Shown here: piece by piece, positions 52,452 to 61,263 of the stretch
Layout of the letters: every line of letters begins with the position of its first letter
How positions within the stretch are numbered: position 1 is the stretch's first letter
Assembly: GCF_003054285.1 (NCBI RefSeq)
Contig: NZ_QBKS01000001.1
Coordinates: 1,922,001 to 1,986,000, forward strand
Source: Litoreibacter ponti
GTDB lineage: Bacteria > Pseudomonadota > Alphaproteobacteria > Rhodobacterales > Rhodobacteraceae
Direction of reading: 5' to 3'
DNA length: 64,000 nucleotides
Translations under genes and position numbers: made by a program
The notes under the pieces: generated by a model
What the model was told of the DNA's origin: nothing
Seen by the model: the letters and a program-made list of their open reading frames with translations, nothing else
The model's database searches: none

Positions 52452-53585
52452 TTACCGCAACGAGGGCGGGCGGGCGTCGACCCAGGCCCCATCCGCCTTG
52501 GCCGATGCCACCGCCTGATGCACTGCGGCCATAGACCGCAAACCGTGCTCTGCCGTTGGCAGCCCATCGCGGCGCGCGCCGCGGATACTCGCCGCCAGAT
52601 CGACATAGATATTGGCGACCGCCAGCGGGAAGCCCTCCGGGTGCGCAATCGCCACCCGGCTCAGCCGCGCGGCCTCGTCGGACAAGCCGCCCTCGCCCTT
52701 CTCCATGATCTGGGTCCGGCCGCCGACAGGGGTGTAGTAGACCTGATTGGGCTCTTCCGAGCGCCAGCGCATGCCCCCCGTCTCGCCGAAGACCTGAATG
52801 TCAAAGCCGTGCTGCCGCCCGATGGCCACAGATGAGGTCCAGAGCCGTCCCACCGTGCCGCCTTCCATGCGGAAGTTGACCATCGCGTCATCCTCCAGCT
52901 CCCGCGATGGGATGGTCGAGGCGAAATCCGCCGACAGCGTGCGCACCTGATCGCCCGCGATGAACGACGCCATATGCAGCGCGTGGATGCCGCAATCGGC
53001 GAACTGCCCCGACACGCCCGCCATGGCCGGATCGTAGCGCCAGCGTACCCGCGGATTGTCCGCATCGCTTGCGTCGCCATGGTGCCCATGGCTGAAATTC
53101 GTCACGATCAGCCGGACGCGGCCCACCTGCCCCGTGCGCACCATCTCGCGCATCTCGCGGACCATCGGATAGGCGGAGTAGCAGTAGTTCACCGCGCAGA
53201 TCTTGCCCGACGCCTTGGCGATCTTCACGATCTCCTCGCCCTCTTCCACGGTCATGGTCATGGGCTTTTCGCACAGCACGTTGAAGCCTGCTTCCAGGAA
53301 CGCCTTGGTGATCTCGAAATGCGTCGAGTTCGGCGTGGCCACGGTGACCAGATCGACGCGGTCCTCGCGCCCGGCCTCGCCCGCCAGCATCTCCTGCCAA
53401 TCGCCATAGGCGCGGTCAGGGGCGACACCCAAGCTCTGGGCATAGGCGCGGCCCCGGTCGGCGTCATGGTCTAATGCGCCCGCGGCCAGAACGAAGTTGC
53501 CATCCGCCTGCGCGCCCAATCGGTGCGCCGGGCCGATCTGGCTGCCTTCGCCGCCGCCAATCATGCCCCAATTCAATCTTGCCAT
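52452..53585 (-). CDS. Gfo/Idh/MocA-family oxidoreductase
   Basis: 377 residues from ATG 53585 behind 'ggggaga'. NAD(P)-binding start 'NWGMIGGGEGSQIG', 'CEKPMTMTVEEG' (catalytic Lys) and 'QFADCGIHALHMASF' (D...H pair). It is the third gene of the dehydrogenase - iolE - dehydrogenase operon, 13 bases after iolE. Likely substrates are inositol isomers or inososes; it differs from IolG at 60.3 kb in length and N-terminus. Confidence 0.88.
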   Translation of the reverse strand: MARLNWGMIGGGEGSQIGPAHRLGAQADGNFVLAAGALDHDADRGRAYAQSLGVAPDRAYGDWQEMLAGEAGREDRVDLVTVATPNSTHFEITKAFLEAGFNVLCEKPMTMTVEEGEEIVKIAKASGKICAVNYCYSAYPMVREMREMVRTGQVGRVRLIVTNFSHGHHGDASDADNPRVRWRYDPAMAGVSGQFADCGIHALHMASFIAGDQVRTLSADFASTIPSRELEDDAMVNFRMEGGTVGRLWTSSVAIGRQHGFDIQVFGETGGMRWRSEEPNQVYYTPVGGRTQIMEKGEGGLSDEAARLSRVAIAHPEGFPLAVANIYVDLAASIRGARRDGLPTAEHGLRSMAAVHQAVASAKADGAWVDARPPSLR

Positions 53586-53598
53586 GGCCAAATCTCCC

Positions 53599-54486
53599 CT
53601 AGAAGCCGATGGATTGCAGGTATTCGCGGTTCGCTTGCGCGTCTTCCATTGGCGTCCCCGGCAGTGTCGGATCGCAATCCTGTTCCACCGTGCACCACCC
53701 CTCGAAGCCCGCATCCAGCAGCACCTGCCGCACGGCAGGGAAATCCACATCGCCCTGCCCGAGGTTGCAGAAGATCCCTTGCCCGCAGGCATCATAGAAC
53801 CCTGTGCGCTTGGCGATCACGTCGGCCTTCACCGCCGGGTCGATATCCTTGAAATGCATGTAGCTGATGCGCCCGATATGGCGCTTCATGAAGGCCACCG
53901 GGTCAAAGCCCGCATAGGAATGGTGGCCGGTATCAAAGCAGATTTTCAGCAGGCTTTCATCGACCTCGTCGAGCAAGCGCTCAAGCTCCGGCTCGAAATC
54001 CATGAAGCCGCCGGCATGGGCGTGGATTCCCACGGTCAGGCCGTGGTCGACACCGATCTTGGTGCTCTCGACGATGCGGTCGCGGTAGGCGGACCACTCC
54101 GCAGCCTCCATCTGTTCGGCCTCGGCGGCGCGGCCCGCGGTGGGCGCACGGCGCGGCGAGATACTGTCGATCAGCACCAGATGCTTGGCGCCATGGGCGG
54201 CCAGCGCCTTGCAGGTGCGCACCGTGCCGTCGAGCACGTCGTCCCACTTGTCCGGGTCGTGATAAGGGCGAAACACCACCCCACCGATCAGCTCTTGGTC
54301 GAACTCCGACAGCGCCTCCCCCAGCTCGACCGGGTCTTCGGGCATGAAGCCCACTGGGCCCAGCTCGATGCCCGTGTAGCCGGCGTCGCGGCATTGCTGC
54401 AGCACGTCGCGCCAGGTCGGGTTGCGGGGATCGTCTGCAAATTCCACCCCCCAGGAACAGGGGGCATTTCCGATGCGGATGCTCAT
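53599..54486 (-). CDS. iolE: IolE-like inosose dehydratase
   Basis: 295 residues. Would remove water from 2-keto-myo-inositol to give the trihydroxycyclohexanedione used by IolD. AP-endonuclease-2-type TIM barrel: 'RIGNAPCSWGV', 'YTGIELGPVGF', 'ICFDTGHHSYAG' (metal Asp/His), 'YMHFKDID' (His) and 'DFPAVRQVLLDAGFEGWCTVEQDCDP' (metal Glu) all fit IolE. No other iolE candidate is in the cluster. Overall similarity leaves inosose isomerase as an alternative. Confidence 0.83.
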   Translation of the reverse strand: MSIRIGNAPCSWGVEFADDPRNPTWRDVLQQCRDAGYTGIELGPVGFMPEDPVELGEALSEFDQELIGGVVFRPYHDPDKWDDVLDGTVRTCKALAAHGAKHLVLIDSISPRRAPTAGRAAEAEQMEAAEWSAYRDRIVESTKIGVDHGLTVGIHAHAGGFMDFEPELERLLDEVDESLLKICFDTGHHSYAGFDPVAFMKRHIGRISYMHFKDIDPAVKADVIAKRTGFYDACGQGIFCNLGQGDVDFPAVRQVLLDAGFEGWCTVEQDCDPTLPGTPMEDAQANREYLQSIGF

Positions 54487-54499
54487 GGTTTGGAGCCTT

Positions 54500-55600
54500 T
54501 CAGTCTGGAATGTCGCGCCAGCTTTTCGCCTCGGCCGAGGCGAGCGCCGTGTCAATGATCTTCATCACGCCCAACCCATCGCGGAAGGTGGGCCAGACGG
54601 GCTGACGGGTCTCGATGGCGTGCAGAAAATCGCGTGCCTCGATGATGATCTGATCCTGGTAGCCGGTCCCATGGCCGGGGCCTTGGCAGAAGGGCTCGTA
54701 GTCGGGATGGGCGGGGCCGGTCAGGATTTTGGTAAAGCCGCGCTGCGCCTCGGGGCCGTCCATCTGGTAGAGCCAGATCGCGTTCTGATCCTCCTGGTCA
54801 AAACGGATCGCGCCCTTTGTGCCGGTAACCTCATAGGCGTAGCCCATCTTGCGGCCCGTCGCGATGCGGCTGAAATAGAGATGCCCCATGGCACCCGATG
54901 CGAAACGGCACATCAGCTGGGCGTGGTCATCATTGGTCACGGCGCCGCCGGGGCGGGTTTTGTGGACCGTCTCGACCTCTGCGATCAGGCTGCGCATCGG
55001 CCCCATCAGCGCAAGGGCCGCGTTGATCATATGGGGCGACAGGTCGCCCATTGTGCCGTTCGCCATGCCGTCCGTGCGCCATGTCGCAGGCGCCTCCGGG
55101 TCAGCCAGAAAATCCTCGGTATGCTCGCCACGGAACCACGTGACGTCCCCGATCACACCATCAGCGATCAGCTTGCGGGCGAATTGCGAGGCGGGCGTGC
55201 GGATGTAGTTGTAGGCGACCATATTGGCCGCGCCGGAAGCCTCCGCCGCGTCGGTCATCGCTTGGGCGTCGTCCAAGGACGCGCCCATGGGTTTTTCGCA
55301 AAAAACCGGCTTGCCCAGCGCGAAGGCCGCTTCCGCGATGGCGCGGTGGGTCTCTTGCGGGGTGGCGATGACGATGGCCTCGACCTTTGGGGCCTTGACC
55401 AAGACCTGCCAATCCGATGTGGCGCGCGCGAAGCCGTAAGCCGCGCGATACCGCTCGGCGGAGGCGTCGGAGGACGCGCAGACCATTTCCAGACGAGGGC
55501 GTAGCGCGGTGTTGAACACCGCCCCGACGGAGGACATCGCAACCGCATGGGCCTTGCCCATGTAGCCGCCGCCCAGAATGCCGATACCGATCTCGGCCAT
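54500..55600 (-). CDS. Gfo/Idh/MocA-family oxidoreductase (MviM-like)
   Basis: 366 residues from ATG 55600. 'GIGILGGGYMGKAHAVAMS' (dinucleotide binding), 'VFCEKPMGASLDDA' (Lys) and 'GTMGDLSPHMINAALALMG' (D...H) are present. First gene of the - strand operon; the LacI-type palindrome lies 25 bases upstream. Probably dehydrogenates an inositol stereoisomer or derivative. Three such enzymes in one regulon suggest use of more than myo-inositol. Confidence 0.88.
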   Translation of the reverse strand: MAEIGIGILGGGYMGKAHAVAMSSVGAVFNTALRPRLEMVCASSDASAERYRAAYGFARATSDWQVLVKAPKVEAIVIATPQETHRAIAEAAFALGKPVFCEKPMGASLDDAQAMTDAAEASGAANMVAYNYIRTPASQFARKLIADGVIGDVTWFRGEHTEDFLADPEAPATWRTDGMANGTMGDLSPHMINAALALMGPMRSLIAEVETVHKTRPGGAVTNDDHAQLMCRFASGAMGHLYFSRIATGRKMGYAYEVTGTKGAIRFDQEDQNAIWLYQMDGPEAQRGFTKILTGPAHPDYEPFCQGPGHGTGYQDQIIIEARDFLHAIETRQPVWPTFRDGLGVMKIIDTALASAEAKSWRDIPD

Positions 55601-55624
55601 GCGCTCCCCCCGCTGGAATTTCGG

Positions 55625-55642
55625 TTTGCAACCGGTTGCAAA
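55625..55642. promoter_or_regulatory. LacI-type operator (copy 2)
   Basis: tttgcaaccggttgcaaa, a perfect 18-bp palindrome identical to the core of the one at 51281-51300. It lies 25 bases from the ATG of the - strand dehydrogenase operon and about 105 bases from the iolD ATG, so it can control both. Confidence 0.9.
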
Positions 55643-55687
55643 ATTAGTATCGTCAGATTCGAAACCGCGCAAGCTGCAAAAGCTGCG

Positions 55688-55706
55688 GCGGCGCGGAACG
55701 CGCCGC
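55688..55706 (+). promoter_or_regulatory. GC-rich hairpin in the iolD leader
   Basis: An 8-bp stem, gcggcgcg (55688-55695), loop gaa, cgcgccgc (55699-55706), 42 bases upstream of the iolD ATG and outside the ribosome-binding region. It could stabilise the leader or slow transcription; function not known. Confidence 0.35.
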
Positions 55707-55747
55707 GCCGCGCATCGAGGGCAGCCTCGCCGATCTGGGAGGATCGC

Positions 55748-57604
55748 ATGAGCGACAAGACGCTTCGCCTGACCACGGCTCAGGCCATCATCCGCTATCT
55801 GGCGGCGCAGTTCATCGAGATCGACGGTCAGGAAATGCGCCTGTGTGGCGGCGGCTTTGGTATCTTCGGCCACGGCAATGTCACCTGTCTGGGCGAGGCG
55901 CTGTATGACCACAAGGACGCGCTGCCGCTCTATCGCGGCCAGAACGAGCAAAGCATGGGGTTCGCCGCCGCGGGCTACGCGAAATACTGGCTGCGCCAGC
56001 GCTTTATGTTCTGCACAGCCTCCGCCGGGCCGGGCACCGCGAACCTGCTGACCTCTGCCGCGCTGGCCCATGCCAACCGGCTGCCAATGCTGATGCTGTG
56101 CGGCGACGCGTTCCTGACGCGCCTGCCCGATCCGGTGCTGCAGCAGCTCGAACATTTCGGCAATCCAACCTTCGGGGTGAACGACGCGTTCAAGGCGGTC
56201 AGCCGCTTCTGGGACCGCATCACGCATCCCGCGCAGGTGATCCAATCCCTGCCCGCCGCGATCAACACAATGCTGGACCCCGCTGATTGCGGCCCGGCCT
56301 TCATCGGGCTGCCGCAGGATGTGCAGGGCTGGGTCTATGACTACCCGGAAAGCTTCTTTGAAAAGCGCGTGCACCGCATCCGCCGTCAGGCCCCCGATGC
56401 CCGTGAGCTGGCCGATGCCATCGCGCTGCTGAAAACGGCCAAGCGCCCGATGATCATCGCAGGCGGCGGGGTGCAGTATTCCGGCGCCGTGGCCGAGCTG
56501 ACGGCATTTGCCGAGGCGCATCAGATCCCGGTGGTCGAGACCATCGCGGGGCGTGCCAATATGGTCGACACGCATCCGTTGAACATCGGACCCATCGGCG
56601 TCACTGGCTCGGACAGCGCCAACGCGATTGCCGAGAAGGCGGATGTTATCCTTGCCGTCGGCACACGACTGCAGGACTTCACCACCGGATCATGGACCGC
56701 CTTCGCCAAGGACGCGCGGATCATCGGGCTGAATGTCGGGCGGCATGACGCGATGAAGCATATGTCCCTGCCCGTGGTGGGCGACGCGAAGCTGGCGCTG
56801 GAGGCACTCGACTTTGACTACACCGCGCCGAGGGCGTGGGTGGACGAGGCGCAGGCCGAGCGCGCCAAATGGTCCGACTACGTGGCCGAGAATGTGAAGC
56901 CGGGCAACCGCCCGAACTCCTACGCGCAGGCCATCGGGATTGCCAACGCGCTGATGGACAAGCGTGACCGGGTGGTCGCCGCGGCGGGCGGGCTTCCGGC
57001 AGAGGTCACGGCCAACTGGCGCACGCTGGATATCGGCACGGTGGATGTAGAGTTTGGCTTCTCCTGCATGGGCTACGAGATCGCGGGCGCTTGGGGGGCG
57101 CGCATCGCGCAGGCCGAGCGAGAGCCGGATCGCGACACGGTCGTCTTCTGCGGCGACGGCTCTTACCTGATGCTGAACTCGGACCTGTATTCGTCTGTGC
57201 TGACCCGGAAAAAGCTGATCGTGCTGGTGCTCGACAATGGCGGCTTCGCGGTGATCAACAAGCTGCAAAACAACACCGGCAACGAGAGCTTCAACAACCT
57301 GATCGCGGACACGCCGACTGTGCCAGAGCCCTTCGCGGTGGATTTCGAAGCCCACGCGGCCTCGATGGGCTGCAACGCCGAGACAGTCGCGAACCCAGCA
57401 GAGCTGGCAGAGGCGTTCAAACGTGCGCAGGCCGCCGACAAGACCAGCGTCATAGTGATGAAGGTCGACGCCTATGAGGGCTGGACGACCGAAGGCCACA
57501 CATGGTGGGAGGTCGGCACGCCGCATGTCACTGACAACCCCAAAGTCAAAGCCGCCCATGAGGATTGGGAAAGCACCCGCCCCCGCCAACGGAAAGGCGT
57601 CTGA
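55748..57604 (+). CDS. iolD: 3D-(3,5/4)-trihydroxycyclohexane-1,2-dione hydrolase
   Basis: 618 residues from ATG 55748 behind 'gggaggat'. ThDP-dependent ring-opening step of inositol breakdown, giving 5-deoxy-glucuronate. The ThDP-activating Glu is E67 ('GQNEQSMGFAAAGYAK'), and the cofactor motif GDGS...N is at 469-477 ('GDGSYLMLNSDLYSSV'). Length and the acetolactate-synthase-like three-domain order match IolD. Its stop overlaps the iolC start. Confidence 0.96.
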   Translation: MSDKTLRLTTAQAIIRYLAAQFIEIDGQEMRLCGGGFGIFGHGNVTCLGEALYDHKDALPLYRGQNEQSMGFAAAGYAKYWLRQRFMFCTASAGPGTANLLTSAALAHANRLPMLMLCGDAFLTRLPDPVLQQLEHFGNPTFGVNDAFKAVSRFWDRITHPAQVIQSLPAAINTMLDPADCGPAFIGLPQDVQGWVYDYPESFFEKRVHRIRRQAPDARELADAIALLKTAKRPMIIAGGGVQYSGAVAELTAFAEAHQIPVVETIAGRANMVDTHPLNIGPIGVTGSDSANAIAEKADVILAVGTRLQDFTTGSWTAFAKDARIIGLNVGRHDAMKHMSLPVVGDAKLALEALDFDYTAPRAWVDEAQAERAKWSDYVAENVKPGNRPNSYAQAIGIANALMDKRDRVVAAAGGLPAEVTANWRTLDIGTVDVEFGFSCMGYEIAGAWGARIAQAEREPDRDTVVFCGDGSYLMLNSDLYSSVLTRKKLIVLVLDNGGFAVINKLQNNTGNESFNNLIADTPTVPEPFAVDFEAHAASMGCNAETVANPAELAEAFKRAQAADKTSVIVMKVDAYEGWTTEGHTWWEVGTPHVTDNPKVKAAHEDWESTRPRQRKGV

Positions 57605-58575
57605 TGCTGATCGAAGGGATCAAGCAGAACCGTTTTGTGATCGTCGGCCGCGCGGGCATCGACTTCTTCACCGATGCAGGCGTAGCCGCAGAGGATGCCG
57701 AAACGGTGACCGTCGGCCTTGGCGGCTCGTCCGCGAATATTGGCGTGGGGATTTGCAAGCTGGGGGGCCGCGCGTCGCTGGTCACGCGGGTCAGCGATGA
57801 CAGCGTCGGCAGCTACTGCGTGGGCCAGTTGAAGAAATACGGCGTCGGAACCGAGTATGTCACGCCCGTGGGCGGCGAGTACCGCAACTCGCTGGCCTTC
57901 TACGAGAGCCGGGTCGAGGGCCACCGCAACGTGATCTACCGCAATGGCGCGGCGGACTTCCAGATGGACGAGGCGGATGTGATGGCGGTGGATTACGCCC
58001 GTTTCGGCGCGCTGATCACCGCAGGCACCGTCTTTGCCGCCGATCCGTCGCGCAGCGCGACCTTCAAGGCGTTTGAGCTGGCCAAAAAAGCGGGCCTGCC
58101 GATCATTTTTGACGTCGACTACCGCCCCTATTCCTGGCCCTCGCCACACGTGGCCGAAGAGGTGCTGTCGAAAGCCGCGAGCCTCTCGGACATGATCGTC
58201 GGCAATGACGAAGAGTTCGGCTTCATGGCGGGCGGCATAGACAAGGGGCTTGCCAAGGCACGGGAGCTCGCCAAAACGGTCGCGATCGTCATCTACAAGA
58301 TGGGCGAAGAGGGCGCGATCACCTTCCACGAGGGCCGCGAGATCCGCACCGGCATCTACCCGGTCGAAGCGCTCAAGCCTACCGGCGCGGGCGACAGTTT
58401 CATGGCGGGGCTTGTGACCTCGCTGGCGGCGGGGCACGATCTGGAGACGTCGATCCTGCGCGGCTCTGCCTGCGCGTCGATCACCGTGTCTCGCCCCGGC
58501 TGTGCACCTGCCATGGCCGACACCGCCACGCTCGATACGTTTCTGGCCGACCACCCCGGCCCTACTGCCGCCTGA
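57604..58575 (+). CDS. iolC: 5-dehydro-2-deoxygluconokinase
   Basis: 323 residues. Phosphorylates 5-dehydro-2-deoxy-gluconate. PfkB fold: 'GLGGSSANIGVGICKLGG' near residue 40 and the C-terminal 'PTGAGDSFMAG' with catalytic D264. It is the stand-alone kinase, not the version fused to a DUF2090 aldolase, so the aldolase must come from the IolJ-like gene downstream. ATG 57604 overlaps the iolD stop. Confidence 0.95.
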   Translation: MLIEGIKQNRFVIVGRAGIDFFTDAGVAAEDAETVTVGLGGSSANIGVGICKLGGRASLVTRVSDDSVGSYCVGQLKKYGVGTEYVTPVGGEYRNSLAFYESRVEGHRNVIYRNGAADFQMDEADVMAVDYARFGALITAGTVFAADPSRSATFKAFELAKKAGLPIIFDVDYRPYSWPSPHVAEEVLSKAASLSDMIVGNDEEFGFMAGGIDKGLAKARELAKTVAIVIYKMGEEGAITFHEGREIRTGIYPVEALKPTGAGDSFMAGLVTSLAAGHDLETSILRGSACASITVSRPGCAPAMADTATLDTFLADHPGPTAA

Positions 58576-58587
58576 AGGAGGCCAAAC

Positions 58588-59430
58588 ATGCACATTCCGC
58601 CCTTTGACAATCAGAACAAGCCCATCGTGGACGTGGATGATGCGACGGTGCCGCTGAACTATTTCAACATCGTCAAGCTCAAGCAGGGCGAGGCGTTCGA
58701 ATATCAGGTTCCGGGCTATGAGACCTGCATAGTGCCGGCCACAGGCACCGTCGATATCGAGATCGAGGGGTTCAAGGCGGATGCGATAGGCCAACGCACC
58801 GAAGATGTCTGGGATGGCGAGCCGGAGGGCGTCTATGTGCCCACCGCCGCCCGCGCCACGATGGTCTGCACCAGCGCGGAGGCCGAGGTGTTCGTCTGCG
58901 GGGCCAAATATGACAAGGTGCTCGATCCGTTCGCGGTGCGCGCCGATGAGCTGGACCTTGTGCAATACGGCTCCGACGAGACGAAGACCCACCGCAAGAT
59001 TAAGCACATCCTGGGCACGAAGTATCACGGGCAGGTGGGCCGGTTGCTGGTCTCCGAGCTGTTCACCGTGGGCGAAGGCGGCTGGTCCGGCTTCCCGTCC
59101 CACAAGCACGACACCGACCGCCTGCCGGACGAGACGCGCCACGACGAGACGTACAATTTCCGCTTCAAGCCCAACCACGGCTCCGGCGTTCAGATGCTGC
59201 AGCGCGAGGACGGCAAGGCGGGGGATGCCTATCACATCGTCGATGGCTCGACGATCTGCCTCGACAATGGCTACCACCCCTGCGCGGTGCTGCCGGGCTA
59301 CCAGATGTATTACTTCACCATTCTGGGCGGGCTGTCGCAGCGCTCGCTGGTGCAGTATTTCCAGCCGTCCCACGCGTACCAGATCGAGACGATCCCGGGC
59401 ATCAAAGACATGATCGCCAAGTTCAAATGA
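58588..59430 (+). CDS. iolB: 5-deoxy-glucuronate isomerase
   Basis: 280 residues. Converts 5-deoxy-glucuronate to 5-dehydro-2-deoxy-gluconate. Cupin-like: 'LLVSELFTVGEGGWSGFPSHKHDTDRLP' (metal His pair), 'DETYNFRFKP' and 'YHIVDGSTICLDNGYHPCAVLPGYQMYYFTILGG' fit IolB. It is 12 bases after iolC, behind 'aaggagg'; its stop overlaps the next start by 4. Confidence 0.95.
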   Translation: MHIPPFDNQNKPIVDVDDATVPLNYFNIVKLKQGEAFEYQVPGYETCIVPATGTVDIEIEGFKADAIGQRTEDVWDGEPEGVYVPTAARATMVCTSAEAEVFVCGAKYDKVLDPFAVRADELDLVQYGSDETKTHRKIKHILGTKYHGQVGRLLVSELFTVGEGGWSGFPSHKHDTDRLPDETRHDETYNFRFKPNHGSGVQMLQREDGKAGDAYHIVDGSTICLDNGYHPCAVLPGYQMYYFTILGGLSQRSLVQYFQPSHAYQIETIPGIKDMIAKFK

Positions 59431-60257
59431 CGCTGGCAACGCTTCGCGAGGTGCTGCAGCCCGCCCTGCGGGACGGCTACGCCGTGGCCGGGCTGGTGAC
59501 GCTCGGCTGGGAGGATATGCGCGCCTATGTGGCCGCGGCGGAAGCCGAAGACTGCCCCGTGATCTTGCAGGCGGGCCCGTCCTGCCGCGAGCACACGCCG
59601 CTGCCCGTGTTGGGCCGTATGTTCCGCCATCTGGCCGAAGGTGCATCGGTCCCGGTCGTGGCCCATCTGGACCACGGCTACACTTACGACGAATGCTCCG
59701 AGGCCCTGGATAGCGGCTTCACCTCGCTGATGTTCGACGGCTCCCGCAAGCCGCTTAAGGACAACATCGCAGAGACCCGCGCAATTGCAAAGCTGGCCCA
59801 TGGCGCGGGCATCTCCTGCGAGGGCGAGATCGGCTTTGTGGGCTATGATGGCGGCGAGCAGTCGAATGGCACTGACCCCGACGAGGCCGCTATTTTCGCG
59901 ACTGAGACGGGCGTGGACGCGATGGCAATCTCTGTGGGCAATGTGCATCTGCAACAGGACGCGGGCGACGGGCTCGACCTGGACCGTATCCGCGCCATCG
60001 AGGCGGTCACGGACGTGCCGCTGGTGATCCATGGCGGCTCTGGTGTGCCTTTGGCGCAGCGCCAATTGCTGTCGCGCGGCTCGCAGATTTGCAAGTTCAA
60101 CATCGGCACAGAGCTGCGGATGGCCTTTGGCACCGCCCTGCGCGCGGCGGTCAATGCTGACCTCGACCGGTTCGACCGGGTGCAGATCCTCAAGGACACC
60201 CATGATCCCCTTGTCGACGCCACCCGCGCCGTGCTGCGCGGCTTCATGAAGGAGTAG
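59427..60257 (+). CDS. iolJ: Class II aldolase, IolJ-like
   Basis: 276 residues. Would split 2-deoxy-5-keto-gluconate-6-phosphate to DHAP and malonate semialdehyde. Class II fructose-bisphosphate aldolase fold: 'VPVVAHLDHGYTYDEC' (zinc His), 'GYTSLMFDGS'-like 'GFTSLMFDGSRKPL', 'CEGEIGFVG', 'GNVH' (zinc His) and 'LVIHGGSGVP' (zinc His, phosphate loop). The operon position between iolB and iolG supports IolJ rather than glycolytic Fba. Confidence 0.87.
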   Translation: MTLATLREVLQPALRDGYAVAGLVTLGWEDMRAYVAAAEAEDCPVILQAGPSCREHTPLPVLGRMFRHLAEGASVPVVAHLDHGYTYDECSEALDSGFTSLMFDGSRKPLKDNIAETRAIAKLAHGAGISCEGEIGFVGYDGGEQSNGTDPDEAAIFATETGVDAMAISVGNVHLQQDAGDGLDLDRIRAIEAVTDVPLVIHGGSGVPLAQRQLLSRGSQICKFNIGTELRMAFGTALRAAVNADLDRFDRVQILKDTHDPLVDATRAVLRGFMKE

Positions 60258-60261
60258 CCCC

Positions 60262-61263
60262 ATGCTCAAGATCGGCATCCTTGGCGCAGGCCGCATCGGG
60301 CAGGTCCATGCCCGCACGATCAAATCGCTTGATACGGCGCGGGTCGTGGCGGTCTCTGACTTCTACCCCGAGACGGCCGAAGCACTGGCCAAGACCTGCG
60401 GCGCAGAGGCCCGCAGCAGCGATGAGATCATCGCCAGCGCTGACATCGACGCAGTGGTGATCGGCACGCCAACGGACACCCATTACGGGCTGATCGAGGC
60501 CTCGGCCAAGGCGGGCAAAGCGATCTTCTGCGAAAAGCCGGTGGACATGTCTGCTGACAATATCCGAACGCTGCAAGCCATCGTGTCAGAGGCGGGCGTG
60601 CCGTTCTTCGTGGCCTTCAACCGGCGGTTCGATCCGAACTTTGCCCATCTGCAATCGCGGATCGAGGCGGGCGATATCGGAGACGTGGAGATCGTGACGA
60701 TCCTGTCGCGCGACCCCGCCCCGCCCCCCATCGGCTACATCAAAAGCTCCGGCGGCATCTTCCGGGATATGATGATCCATGATTTCGACATGGCGCGATT
60801 CCTTTTGGGCGAAGAGCCTGTGACCGTCTTCGCCGTGGGCGCGGCCCTGGTTGATCCGGAGATCGGCGCGGCGGGCGATGTGGACACGGCGGCTGTGACG
60901 CTGACCACCGCGTCGGGCAAGATCTGCCAGATCTCGAACTCGCGTCGCGCCACCTATGGCTACGACCAGCGGATCGAGGTGCATGGCTCCAAAGGTATGC
61001 TGCGCGGCGAGAACGTGTTGGAAAACACCGTGCAGCTGGCCACCGCGGACGGGTTCGGCACGGCGCCTACGATGCATTTCTTCCTCGAGCGCTACGCGCG
61101 GGCCTACGCTGCCGAGATGGAACACTTCATCTCCGCCGTCACCCAAGGAAAACGCCCGACCCCGGATATCACCGACGGCCTGCGCGCCCAGATGCTGGCC
61201 GATGCCGCGACCTTGTCTTGGGAGACTGGACATCCTGTAAGTCTGGAAAACGGCGGGGACTAG
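60262..61263 (+). CDS. iolG: Inositol 2-dehydrogenase
   Basis: 333 residues. Oxidises myo-inositol to 2-keto-myo-inositol with NAD. 'KIGILGAGRIGQVHAR' binds the cofactor; the catalytic triad is K92 ('FCEKPVDMS'), D169 and H173 ('FRDMMIHDFDMARF'), with the spacing of the B. subtilis enzyme. Last gene of the + strand iol operon; it converges on the dioxygenase gene with a shared CTAG stop. Confidence 0.95.
   Translation: MLKIGILGAGRIGQVHARTIKSLDTARVVAVSDFYPETAEALAKTCGAEARSSDEIIASADIDAVVIGTPTDTHYGLIEASAKAGKAIFCEKPVDMSADNIRTLQAIVSEAGVPFFVAFNRRFDPNFAHLQSRIEAGDIGDVEIVTILSRDPAPPPIGYIKSSGGIFRDMMIHDFDMARFLLGEEPVTVFAVGAALVDPEIGAAGDVDTAAVTLTTASGKICQISNSRRATYGYDQRIEVHGSKGMLRGENVLENTVQLATADGFGTAPTMHFFLERYARAYAAEMEHFISAVTQGKRPTPDITDGLRAQMLADAATLSWETGHPVSLENGGD

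Noticed and set aside
57472..59646. 724-codon open frame on the - strand across iolC and iolB
   Set aside because: It lies antisense to two clear enzymes, has Arg/Pro/Gly/Val-rich composition and no domain; it is a GC-rich shadow frame.
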